46,916 nt of DNA, from NCBI GenBank assembly GCA_017621795.1, contig JAGASJ010000050.1, positions 1 through 46,916 on the forward strand. The letters run 5' to 3'. The position numbers and the translations under genes are program-made. The notes beneath the pieces were generated by a model. The model was given only the letters and a program-made list of their open reading frames with translations. It made no database searches and was not told where the DNA came from. How positions within the stretch are numbered: position 1 is the first letter of the stretch; the number at the start of each line of letters is the position of its first letter. This document shows positions 7,479 to 15,032 of this stretch, piece after piece. The DNA is from Oscillospiraceae bacterium (lineage in GTDB: Bacteria > Bacillota > Clostridia > Oscillospirales > Oscillospiraceae).

Positions 7479-10337
7479 TTAATAAATCGGCACCGAAACC
7501 AGTGCGTAAGATGCTCTGTAACGGTCACTTTTGCCATCCGTCCAGGACCCCGGCAGCTCGAACGTGTAGGGCCCGACGCTTTCCGGCTCTTCCTCATCCG
7601 CCGTATGGTGGGGACCGAAAAGATTGCGGTTGCTGACCGTCAGCTCCAGTTCGATCTCGTTTTCTCCGATGCGGGCAAATTCCGAAATATCCAGCCGATC
7701 GTCAAACAGCAGTGTTCCTGCCTGTTTTCCGTTGACCCACACCTTCATTGCCTGGAAGCGGCCTGTAAATTCCAGGATCACATCGGTCTTTTCCAGTGTG
7801 ACCTTCCGCTTCAGGCGCATGGTGCCGGCAAAAAACGGATAACCCTGGGTTACCGGATTTTCCACGGTTTTGGGCGGCATCCCAATGCTGAAATCCTCTC
7901 CCAGCAACACGCCCTGCCGCTGACTCTTTTGGAAGGACTGTCCGTACACACCGAAGGGGCCTGCCAGGTAAAGCGGCTCCAGCTCTGTATCGTAGCTCAG
8001 GCAGTTGCGCAGTGTCTCCGTCACGCCTTCGCCAAACAGTGCGTAATACACATCCTCGCTTTGATAAAAGCGCATGGTGCGAATGATCTCGTTTTCCCCC
8101 TCCTGCACAAATTCCGAAATGTCGCCGATCAAAAATTCGTGCTCTCTGTGCCAGGGGGTGGTCAGTTCTATGTACTTTCCGTTCACATACAGCCGGGCGC
8201 TGTCGCTGTCCTCCGCGATCACCGCCATACGGGGCGGCTTTTGGGTGACACGGAAGGTATTTTTAATGTAAAGCGCGCCTTCGTACCGCTCCTGCAAAAG
8301 CTGCTGGAACACACCGGTGCAGGGAAGTTCCTCACTGTAATGCACACCGTCTTTGGAATAGCAAACGGTATCCAGCGGCAGATAATTTTCCGTAACAGCG
8401 GAAATCTCTGCCCGGGGAGACAGGTGCAGTACCTCTTTTTCCGGCTCTTCCTCTACCGGCTGATCGCTGAAAAACAGAAGCTGTGATGTGCCGGGCTTCA
8501 ACGTCACATTGGTGGAGACGATCTTGCTTTCCATCCGATCCAGATCCCATTTTTCAAAGGAGCTGTAGCCGTCCTGCAGTTGGTAGCGGACCGTTTTTAC
8601 TTCCTGTCCGTAGTTTTGCACAAACAGAAACAGGCCCTTTTCCGAGCTGCGCAGAACGCTGTGTACTTTTTCTGCCTTTTCCGTCAGCACATAAGGCAGG
8701 GTCTTTTTCAGCTGCTCATAGGTGATATTGCTCTTTAAGTACTCATAGCTGAAGGGCTCACCCTCCAAATACCCGGGCTTTTCCCCCAGCAGCAGGATCT
8801 TGCCGCCGTTTTCCACATACTGCCGAATCAGCTTTTCCGTATGGCTTCCCATGGTGTAGCAGGTGGGGATCAGCAGGTAATCGTAGGCACACAGGCCACA
8901 GCCGATCCGGCTGCCCTTTACAAAGCCATCCTCTTCCAAAAGGGTCTCATCCAGCAGGTGGTAGGGGATCTGATCGGCTGCCAGCATTTCCATTTGTGCC
9001 GTAAATGCCTTTTCCAGCTTTTCCAGTCCGTTGCCCGGCTGTACGTCCAGATCCTTGTAATCGAAATAGGCGCTGCGCATAGGATGGAGCATTCCGATCC
9101 GTACCGGCTCACTGCTGTTTGCCAGCAGATAGCCCAGGCGGGTAAAATAATCGTTAAATTCTTTAAAATAATCGTTGATCCAGGGATTGATCCCGGAAAA
9201 ATGGGGGGGATAGTCCCGTTTGCGCTGGCCGTGCTCCGCATAGGGGATCAAGTGCTGACAGGTGCGGTTCACACCGCCCACATACTGAAAATCGCCGATC
9301 CTTTTCAGCTCCGCAGGTGTAACATCCCAGCCACAGCAGCCATAGGTTTCGCTGAGCACCTGCTTTTTGCCGTACTGCGCGGCCACACTGCTGATCTGCT
9401 TCAAAGAGAGCTTATTGCCCACCCAGCGGTTCAGCCAGTCGATGCCCGGTATATGCATATATTTGTAAAACGGCATTACACCGGCACAGCAGCTCATCTG
9501 ACCGCTGAGGCTCTGCTCCTCCACATAGTGGCCGGTCAGCTTCACCCCGTGATCCTCACACCAGTTGTAGATCTTTTCGCCGAAGCTGTGGACCATCAGC
9601 CGGTGCATCGTGTACCAGTAGCGGTAGCGGAAGGTGCGGTAGCCCTCCTTTTCCACAAACAGAAGCCCCAAGCTGTCCAGCACGTCCTCTCCGTACTGCC
9701 GCCGAAATTCCTCCGGCATGACCCTTGTATAGGCAACGCCCCAACGGTAATACTGAGGTTCATCGGTAAAAAAGCCTGCAACCCGCTCACGGAGCTTCTC
9801 CCCGTAATGCTGCGCGTATTTTTCGTGGGTATGCTCCAGGAATCGGTCTACCACCTTCGCGTCCAAAATATCCGCGGTGGATGGAGAGATGTTCAAATAA
9901 AGATTCAGGCATTGATCCTGGGTATGCCCGGTCACACGACACAGCTTTTCACCGGCCAGGCTGTAGCACAGCCAGGCATCCTTGTCGCAGGGGCCTATTT
10001 TATAGGTAATGTGGGCATCCCGATTTTCCTCGTCCTCCAAAAGCTTGCCGCCGGCAAATCCGCTGGGCCAGCCGTTCTCGTCATACATCCAGGCCTGCAT
10101 TCCCAGCTTTTCCGCTTCTTCCACACAGGCATCCGTTACCTGCATCCACTCTTCCTGCAAATACGGTGTGCGCAGACCGCCCCGTGCGTGCATAAAAAAG
10201 CCGCCGATGCCCTGATCCTTCATCCACCGAATTTGCCGGGTCAGTATATCCTTATCAAGCTGATCGTTCCAGGACCAAAACGGGATGCTTTGGTATTGCG
10301 CGGGAAGATCCTCTAAATCTTTTAATATCTGCATCAT
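7479..10337 (-). CDS. GH106-like glycoside hydrolase (putative alpha-L-rhamnosidase family)
   Basis: A 952-residue protein without a signal peptide, so probably cytoplasmic. The start ATG at 10337 (or the next codon) follows GGGAG by 6 bases. The N-terminal part has the features of GH106-like proteins: PFWSWNDQL near residue 19, GGFFMHARGGLRTPYL at 45-60, MYDENGWPSG near 84, FFTDEP at 189-194 and SETYGCCGWD at 329-338, then KRDYPPHFSG near 373. The C-terminal 300 residues resemble galactose-binding-like beta-sandwich modules (LYVNGKYIEL, KVWVNGKQAGTLLF) as in GH2/GH106 proteins. Acidic residues in TDEP and Glu330 are plausible catalytic or metal-binding candidates, but this is inference. Known GH106 enzymes remove alpha-L-rhamnose from pectin-type glycans; many relatives have no assigned activity. 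It is the first gene of the minus-strand cluster that continues to the binding protein, DUF4091 and repeat lipoprotein. Confidence 0.78.
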   Translation of the reverse strand: MMQILKDLEDLPAQYQSIPFWSWNDQLDKDILTRQIRWMKDQGIGGFFMHARGGLRTPYLQEEWMQVTDACVEEAEKLGMQAWMYDENGWPSGFAGGKLLEDEENRDAHITYKIGPCDKDAWLCYSLAGEKLCRVTGHTQDQCLNLYLNISPSTADILDAKVVDRFLEHTHEKYAQHYGEKLRERVAGFFTDEPQYYRWGVAYTRVMPEEFRRQYGEDVLDSLGLLFVEKEGYRTFRYRYWYTMHRLMVHSFGEKIYNWCEDHGVKLTGHYVEEQSLSGQMSCCAGVMPFYKYMHIPGIDWLNRWVGNKLSLKQISSVAAQYGKKQVLSETYGCCGWDVTPAELKRIGDFQYVGGVNRTCQHLIPYAEHGQRKRDYPPHFSGINPWINDYFKEFNDYFTRLGYLLANSSEPVRIGMLHPMRSAYFDYKDLDVQPGNGLEKLEKAFTAQMEMLAADQIPYHLLDETLLEEDGFVKGSRIGCGLCAYDYLLIPTCYTMGSHTEKLIRQYVENGGKILLLGEKPGYLEGEPFSYEYLKSNITYEQLKKTLPYVLTEKAEKVHSVLRSSEKGLFLFVQNYGQEVKTVRYQLQDGYSSFEKWDLDRMESKIVSTNVTLKPGTSQLLFFSDQPVEEEPEKEVLHLSPRAEISAVTENYLPLDTVCYSKDGVHYSEELPCTGVFQQLLQERYEGALYIKNTFRVTQKPPRMAVIAEDSDSARLYVNGKYIELTTPWHREHEFLIGDISEFVQEGENEIIRTMRFYQSEDVYYALFGEGVTETLRNCLSYDTELEPLYLAGPFGVYGQSFQKSQRQGVLLGEDFSIGMPPKTVENPVTQGYPFFAGTMRLKRKVTLEKTDVILEFTGRFQAMKVWVNGKQAGTLLFDDRLDISEFARIGENEIELELTVSNRNLFGPHHTADEEEPESVGPYTFELPGSWTDGKSDRYRASYALVSVPIY

Positions 10338-10490
10338 ACGATACTCCCTGTATTTTATGATCGTTCAATTTTATTTTAGCAGTACAGCAAGGGTTTATCT
10401 TGCGTATTTATATCTGATTTGTGTGATTTTTTCTGTTTTTATAAAATTTTTCCATTTTTAGCGGCTTTTGTCCCCGTTTCACAAAAAACA
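10338..10490 (-). promoter_or_regulatory. Leader/promoter region of the glycan cluster
   Basis: This AT-rich stretch lies between the AraC terminator and the GH106-like gene and must contain the promoter of the minus-strand cluster. Candidate -10 boxes on the minus strand are TAAAAT (near 10375) and TATAAA (near 10408), but neither has a convincing -35, as expected for a promoter that needs an activator. The AraC-type protein encoded just upstream is the obvious candidate activator (inference). Confidence 0.35.
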
Positions 10491-10527
10491 AAGAGCACCT
10501 TGCTTGTTTTTTAAGCAAAGTGCTCTT
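10491..10527 (-). terminator. Rho-independent terminator after the AraC-type gene
   Basis: AAGAGCAC pairs with GTGCTCTT, then one mismatch, then a further 6-bp stem (TTGCTT/AAGCAA) and a 7-base loop. On the minus strand the stem is followed by a T-rich tail (TTTGTTTTTTG). It separates the AraC-type gene from the GH106-like gene, so the two are probably separate transcripts. On the plus strand there is also a short T-run. Confidence 0.85.
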
Positions 10528-10656
10528 TTGTATTCCTGCGCAAGGGAAGCTTTCCGTTCTGCAAGCTGCCTTTGTGCTATTTTATATCTCTTTATCTCAT
10601 GTGTTTTCTGACGGTTTTTTTCTGTTTTTTTATATAGCCTTTCTCTGCGTATCCGG

Positions 10657-11496
10657 TCAGTCTCTTTTGCTTTGGCGGGATTTTCGGTATTCCTTGGGGG
10701 TCATGGTGTACTCCTCCTTGAAGATCCGCAAAAAGTGACTGAGACTGTCAAAGCCCACGATCTCCGCAATGCGGGTGATTTGGTAGTCCGCATTTGCCAA
10801 AAGCTGGGCGGCATAGGCAAGCTTCTGCTTTTTCTGATACTGGATAATGGTCATACCGGTGTATTCCTTAAATTCCTTGATCAGCTTGCATTTTGCCACC
10901 GGATATTGCCCGTAAATTTCCTGTACACGGGTGGTCAGGTAGGTGTAATTGTTCAGCTTTGTGACCAGGTCCACCACATAGTCGTTTTTTGCCTCGTTGG
11001 GGGCTGTCTCATTGCGAAACATCAGAAGGGTGATCACATTGTACAGAAATAAACACACTTTTTGATACTCATCGTCTTGCCGCACCAATTGGTTGGCCAG
11101 CTTATAGATATAGGCGTATTCCACATCTGTCAGGCGGCAGGAAAGGCAGTCTTTTCTGCCGAAGCAATTACGTAAAAAAGGATTTTCCTCAAAAAAGCGG
11201 TTGAAAAAGCTTTTCTTTGCAAAAAAGCTGAAGTGCACGCTTTGAGGTGTTGCTCTGTAGATGCCGTGGCTCTGACCGGGCTTGAAGAAATAGACCGTAT
11301 TTCTGCCGATGCGCTTTTCTTCGCCATTGTAATAATGGTAATAATCGCCCCCGGCTAAGATGAAAAGCTCGTAAAAATCCTCATGGGTGTGGACATCCAC
11401 ATCTGCCGCACACCAAACATAGTCATAATCCTTTTCCTTGCGCAATACGTGGTCTTCAAAGTGGTTTTTTGCGCAGCGCTCCAAATTAAACCGCAT
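10657..11496 (-). CDS. AraC-family transcriptional regulator
   Basis: A 279-residue regulator with an N-terminal cupin-like sensor domain (HTHEDFYELFILAGG near residue 36, FFKPGQSHGIYR near 70) and a C-terminal double helix-turn-helix of the AraC/XylS type. The second HTH reads ITRIAEIVGFDSLSHFLRIFKEE and ends with the family hallmark TPKEYRKS. The start codon follows AGGAGGGGAGGA. Regulators of this type sense a sugar and activate a neighbouring catabolic operon; here the neighbouring GH106-like cluster is on the same strand downstream, so it is the probable target (inference). The gene is directly upstream of a terminator and directly downstream of hairpin array A, which therefore sits in its promoter area. 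Confidence 0.9.
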   Translation of the reverse strand: MRFNLERCAKNHFEDHVLRKEKDYDYVWCAADVDVHTHEDFYELFILAGGDYYHYYNGEEKRIGRNTVYFFKPGQSHGIYRATPQSVHFSFFAKKSFFNRFFEENPFLRNCFGRKDCLSCRLTDVEYAYIYKLANQLVRQDDEYQKVCLFLYNVITLLMFRNETAPNEAKNDYVVDLVTKLNNYTYLTTRVQEIYGQYPVAKCKLIKEFKEYTGMTIIQYQKKQKLAYAAQLLANADYQITRIAEIVGFDSLSHFLRIFKEEYTMTPKEYRKSRQSKRD

Positions 11497-11528
11497 AGTT
11501 CCTCCCCTCCTGATTAATGAATTTCAAG

Positions 11529-11709
11529 CGATATAAATTCCTGAAGGAATTTTCGATATGCGCTAACGCGCTCGATATGTGCTAACGCACTCGATATGCC
11601 TTGCGGCGCGACTTGTTGCCGTCAGGCAACATATCGAAATTCTGCGAAACAGAATTATATCGATTTTGCAACGCAAAAATATCGAGTTTGCCCACGGCAA
11701 ACATATCGA
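11529..11709. repeat. Hairpin-ladder array A, unit 1 (TCGATAT linkers)
   Basis: The unit is a chain of short hairpins joined by a constant 7-base linker. In order: (T)CGATAT, AAATTCCTGAAGGAATTT, TCGATAT, GCGCTAACGCGC, TCGATAT, GTGCTAACGCAC, TCGATAT, GCCTTGCGGC, a short joint, GTTGCCGTCAGGCAAC, ATATCGA, AATTCTGCGAAACAGAATT, ATATCGA, TTTTGCAACGCAAAA, ATATCGA, GTTTGCCCACGGCAAAC, ATATCGA. The first four linkers are the reverse complement of the last four, so they can pair in nested order with the hairpins projecting on both sides. The fourth hairpin is slightly decayed compared with unit 2. Function unknown. Confidence 0.9.
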
Positions 11710-11726
11710 CAAAAAATGAATTTCAA

Positions 11727-11914
11727 TCGATATAAATTCCTGAAGGAATTTTCGATATGCGCTAACGCGCTCGATATGTGCTGCCGCACTCGATATGCCC
11801 TGCGGGGCGAGAGAGGCTTGTTGCCGTCAGGCAACATATCGAAATTCTGCGAAACAGAATTATATCGATTTTGCAAAGCAAAAATATCGAGTTTGCCCAC
11901 GGCAAACATATCGA
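11727..11914. repeat. Hairpin-ladder array A, unit 2 (TCGATAT linkers)
   Basis: A tandem second copy of unit 1, separated by 17 bases containing ATGAATTTCA. Stems are the same as in unit 1, but loops differ: the GTGC...GCAC hairpin has loop TGCC instead of TAAC, and the TTTTGC...GCAAAA hairpin has AAA instead of AAC. The fourth hairpin is intact here (GCCCTGCGGGGC). An extra GAGAGAGGC-like insert lies before the GTTGCC hairpin. Confidence 0.9.
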
Positions 11915-11915
11915 C

Positions 11916-11964
11916 AAAAAAGCAGTCATACGAAATATTTTTCGTATGGATCATCGGTTACTGC
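11916..11964 (-). terminator. Branched terminator-like hairpin at the end of the DUF5107 gene, capping array A
   Basis: Read on the minus strand, downstream of the DUF5107 stop, GCAGT and ACTGC can pair around an inner hairpin CATACGAAA/TTTCGTATG, followed by TTTTTT and then the first linker of the array. A related sequence with the same inner hairpin lies in the same relative position after the DUF89 gene (31262-31306). It probably ends the DUF5107 transcript. Confidence 0.6.
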
Positions 11965-11975
11965 AGGGGAGCCTT

Positions 11976-14000
11976 TTAATCCCGGATGATCTGGCCGCCG
12001 TTAAGCCACTGTACATTTTCAAACATCCGGAAATCCGCGAATCTGGGGGGATTTGCGGAAGCACGGTCAAATACCTTGCCGGCAAGCTGTGCCTTTTTTT
12101 CCTCCACCGCGTACCAAAGATCCAGTGTAATGGTCTCGCACTCCCGAATATCCGGGATCAAGATGCCTCCATCCTGATAAAGGATCTTTTCCGCGCCTGC
12201 AATATCCCCACCGTCTGTCAGCGCAAAGCCATAGTAGACCTTACAGCGGGGCTCCTCCCGCAGGTTTTCGGGCATAGACTCGTACACCCGCTTTAAATCG
12301 TCGAAGCGGCGGTTTTCATACAAACAGCGCAGGGTCTGCTTCGCCAGTGACACATCGTGCGGGCGCATTTCGTAGGCTTTGAGCATATTGAAAACCTCTT
12401 TTTGATGCGCGCCCATATCCCGATACAGGATGGAAAGGGCATAAAGCGCCCAGGGAGAACAGCTGAGGCTCAGGGATTTTTCCAGCATGGTTTCTGCCCG
12501 TTCGTAGTCCTTTTCAATAAAGGTATTCAGGCCCAGCTGCAGCCAGGCGAACCAGTTATCCTGATCCTTTTCCCTGACAGCCTGCTTCAGCCGTTCTGTC
12601 CATTCCGGCTGGCACATATAGGAAACAGGGGGCTCTGACGGGTCATACACACCGATGGTGCCCTGTTCCAAAAGGGACAGCCAGGGCATCTGCTCGCTGC
12701 TCAGCGCGCCGAAATCCAGGTAGTCACACATGGATTCCTCGCCGGCACGGCGTCTTCGCTCCTGCTCCAGCGCACCCCATCCGTCGGCACGGAACAATAT
12801 CTCCTCCGCCGGGCTTTTTGCCATAGGCTTGGTGGCCTGCAGCATCAGCTCCAGCTCCTCCTCGGAAATCAGGCTGTCCAGACAGCTTGCCGCCTCCTGC
12901 TTGGCGCTTTCCCAGTCGCCGTGTGCTCTTTTGGGGTCGGTCTGAATGGCACCGTATGCCTCCACCCACTCCCAAACCGTCTTGGGCGGCATCGGCAGAC
13001 ATTCATACTGGGTCTTGGCAATGCCCGCCTGTATCTCATTATAACTGCCGGATGCATCATCCGCAGTAAGAAAGTTTTTCCAGCGGTCGCCGCCGGCACT
13101 GTTGCCCCAAACAAACAGCTTGCGGCCCTTTAACCGTTTTGTGGAGGTCTGCACCAAACCGTAGCCATTTGCATCCACCTGGCAGATAAATTTCCGTTCC
13201 TTGGTGGGAATATTCCAAAAATAGTCAATGGAAATAATATTATTCAGGGGGTATGTAATGTCGATGCCGTTATATTCCGGCACGGCGATCTTCACCGGGT
13301 GGGAATCCCGGGCGGTAAAGGTGTTGGTCACCGGCACGATCACCCGATTTCCGGGCACATCGGGGGCTGCAATGTTGCTCCACCAGTACATCGGCACCAC
13401 TTTAAATTGGGGATTTACGATCTTGGTCCGCACAAACAGCAGCCGTGAGCCCTCCGGCAGGAAGAAATCCATCTGATACACGATGCCGCGAATACGCTCA
13501 TACTGGTAAAAACGCAGTACCGGTGTTCCGTCCGGCAGCTTGGTGCGGGCGGTGTGCATCCAGTCGCAGGTGAAGGCATTATGCCCCACATAGCCGCAGT
13601 TCCACTCCACGCCGCCACTCATCCAGGCATTGCGCACCCCCAAATGACAGGGCCGCACCACAGAATTGACAAAAAGCAGTTCTTTTCCCGCCGCCTTGTC
13701 AAACAGAGAGTGGAGCTTTCCGCCAAACTGGGGCAGAAATGTGGCCCGCAGGTACTCATTTTCCAGCACCACCGTCACCTGCTCCCGATCCTGCAGCTTG
13801 CGGGTGTAGTTATCCTGGGCCTTGTAGGGGAAGCCGTACTCTACCATTCCGTAGTTGACAAACAGCTCGTCCTCTTCCCCCAATTCAAACTCATCCTGCA
13901 TAAAGGTCAGACGCAGATTTTCGGAAATAGAGGGCAGGGTGCTCTCTCCGTTAAAATCCACACTGGGAATATTCATTTTTTCCACATACAGCTGTGTCAT
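11976..14000 (-). CDS. DUF5107 domain protein with TPR repeats
   Basis: A 674-residue protein with no signal peptide. The start ATG at 14000 follows GGGGAGGAAG; an earlier in-frame codon would lie before that site. Residues about 40-330 match DUF5107 (LRATFLPQFGGKLHSLFD, then MSGGVEWNCGYVGHNAF, then MYWWSNIAAPD), a beta-sandwich domain like those of aldose-epimerase/glycosidase-related proteins. The C-terminal half (about 420-650) holds tetratricopeptide repeats (ALYALSILYRDMGAH, AYEMRPHDVSLAKQTLRCLY). DUF5107-TPR proteins commonly sit in sugar-use loci, but no biochemical role is established. It is co-transcribed with the YgjV-like gene, whose stop codon overlaps this gene's ribosome site, and is divergent from the LacI-GH127 gene, which is likely to control it (inference). 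Confidence 0.82.
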   Translation of the reverse strand: MTQLYVEKMNIPSVDFNGESTLPSISENLRLTFMQDEFELGEEDELFVNYGMVEYGFPYKAQDNYTRKLQDREQVTVVLENEYLRATFLPQFGGKLHSLFDKAAGKELLFVNSVVRPCHLGVRNAWMSGGVEWNCGYVGHNAFTCDWMHTARTKLPDGTPVLRFYQYERIRGIVYQMDFFLPEGSRLLFVRTKIVNPQFKVVPMYWWSNIAAPDVPGNRVIVPVTNTFTARDSHPVKIAVPEYNGIDITYPLNNIISIDYFWNIPTKERKFICQVDANGYGLVQTSTKRLKGRKLFVWGNSAGGDRWKNFLTADDASGSYNEIQAGIAKTQYECLPMPPKTVWEWVEAYGAIQTDPKRAHGDWESAKQEAASCLDSLISEEELELMLQATKPMAKSPAEEILFRADGWGALEQERRRRAGEESMCDYLDFGALSSEQMPWLSLLEQGTIGVYDPSEPPVSYMCQPEWTERLKQAVREKDQDNWFAWLQLGLNTFIEKDYERAETMLEKSLSLSCSPWALYALSILYRDMGAHQKEVFNMLKAYEMRPHDVSLAKQTLRCLYENRRFDDLKRVYESMPENLREEPRCKVYYGFALTDGGDIAGAEKILYQDGGILIPDIRECETITLDLWYAVEEKKAQLAGKVFDRASANPPRFADFRMFENVQWLNGGQIIRD

Positions 14001-14016
14001 TTTGATCTTCCTCCCC

Positions 14017-14535
14017 TTAACCTTTGGCAAGCACGCCGTCTTTTCTGTAACGGAAAAGACCTACGATAATAGAAATGATATTGAAAACCTCACAGATGAT
14101 GCCGCCCACAGAGGGTACAGTGCAATTATAGATCAGCCAGCAGGGGGAATCACCCAGCTTTAAAAGCCGAAGCATATTCTCCTTTTTCATATACATTGCC
14201 ACGGTGCCAAATACCGAGCCCACGATCGGCAAAACATCCGGCCAGGACTGCACGCCCACCGAGCCTGCCAGGATCGCGGCGCACAACAGCACCCAAAGCC
14301 ACGCCGGATGCTCCAGCCATTTTTTCTCCCCGCTGAAATAAAAGATCATATTGCGCAGCAGAAAAACGCCGTTGAGATACACCGCCGGCCAGCTTTGCAG
14401 CAGCAGGTAGCTGAGCAAAAAGAAGGTAGAGCCCGCTGTTTGCATCAGAAGGATCTGCTTTCTGGTTTTCATTTGAAACGACACAATGGTCAAAAGCATA
14501 CCCACGATGCTTAGAATCTGCCCAAACGTATCCAT
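14017..14535 (-). CDS. YgjV-like small integral membrane protein
   Basis: A 172-residue protein with five or six hydrophobic segments, matching the Imp-YgjV type of inner-membrane protein (ILSIVGMLLTIVSFQMKTRKQIL near the N-terminus, NGVFLLRNMIFYF, and the closing part with ICEVFNIISIIVGLFRYRK). I prefer the ATG at 14535, 8 bases after GGGAG, over the ATG at 14550. The function of the family is unknown. Its stop codon lies within the ribosome binding site of the DUF5107 gene, indicating tight translational linkage of a membrane protein with a putative sugar-recognition protein. Confidence 0.78.
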   Translation of the reverse strand: MDTFGQILSIVGMLLTIVSFQMKTRKQILLMQTAGSTFFLLSYLLLQSWPAVYLNGVFLLRNMIFYFSGEKKWLEHPAWLWVLLCAAILAGSVGVQSWPDVLPIVGSVFGTVAMYMKKENMLRLLKLGDSPCWLIYNCTVPSVGGIICEVFNIISIIVGLFRYRKDGVLAKG

Positions 14536-14598
14536 TTTTTGCACTCCCATCCCTTGGTTGTAGGGTTTTTTATTGTTTCTATCTTCTTTTTAGCATAA

Positions 14599-14641
14599 TT
14601 TTGCGCAAAAAACAATACCGTTTGCGCATAAATTTGCGCAT
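14599..14641. promoter_or_regulatory. Candidate operator: three copies of TTTGCGCA in a divergent promoter region
   Basis: A 12-bp palindrome TTTTGCGCAAAA (14599-14610) is followed by two direct copies of TTTGCGCAT (14621 and 14633, 12 bases apart, about one helical turn). They lie between the YgjV/DUF5107 operon and the LacI-GH127 promoter, the expected place for an autoregulatory LacI-type operator. Assignment to that regulator is inference. Confidence 0.5.
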
Positions 14642-14659
14642 CAAAAATGCATCAAATCC

Positions 14660-14688
14660 TTGCAATCGTTTCTAAATCATGCTATGAT
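14660..14688 (+). promoter_or_regulatory. Sigma-A-type promoter for the LacI-GH127 gene
   Basis: TTGCAA at 14660-14665 and TATGAT at 14683-14688 are separated by exactly 17 bases. The start would be near 14695, giving an unusually long leader of about 340 bases that contains all of hairpin array C. Confidence 0.65.
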
Positions 14689-14783
14689 ACCAATAAAATT
14701 GACAGACGAAAGACGGAAACCGCCCAGCTCGCCTGAAATCCCGAAATATTATAATCTGTCGGCAGCGCCGACACCTTGTATAA

Positions 14784-14938
14784 ATGAATTGCCTGACGGC
14801 ATGAATTGCATAAATGCATGAATTGCGGTTTCACCCCATGAATTGCGCTGCGGCGCATAAGGCTTTGGCAATTCAATTCATGTTGCTTTGCAACAATTCA
14901 TGATGACTTGTCATCAATTCATGGCAAAGCCAATTCAT
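14784..14938. repeat. Hairpin-ladder array C (ATGAATT linkers)
   Basis: The plan is the same as arrays A and B but the linker is different. Four ATGAATT linkers (14784, 14801, 14818, 14838) alternate with hairpins GCCTGACGGC, GCATAAATGC, a decayed GCGGTTTCACCCC and GCGCTGCGGCGC. After a GGCTTTGGC joint come four AATTCAT linkers (14875, 14895, 14916, 14932) alternating with GTTGCTTTGCAAC, GATGACTTGTCATC and GGCAAAGCC. GTCGGC...GCCGAC hairpins flank it at 14755-14771 and near 14965. It lies in the predicted 5' leader of the LacI-GH127 gene. Confidence 0.9.
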
Positions 14939-15032
14939 CAAATTCAATCAAAATAATTATAATCGTCGGCTCTGCCGACACCATCGTTTTCATCTTTCAT
15001 CTTTCCACTTAAAAACAATCGGAGGAATGTTT

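Noticed and set aside
5989-7482. 497-codon plus-strand frame
   Set aside because: Antisense to the sugar-binding lipoprotein, whose signal peptide, lipobox and ribosome site are clear.
11529-11964. CRISPR-like array
   Set aside because: The constant unit is only 7 bases and flips orientation in the middle; the intervening sequences are palindromes rather than unique spacers. No cas genes are nearby.
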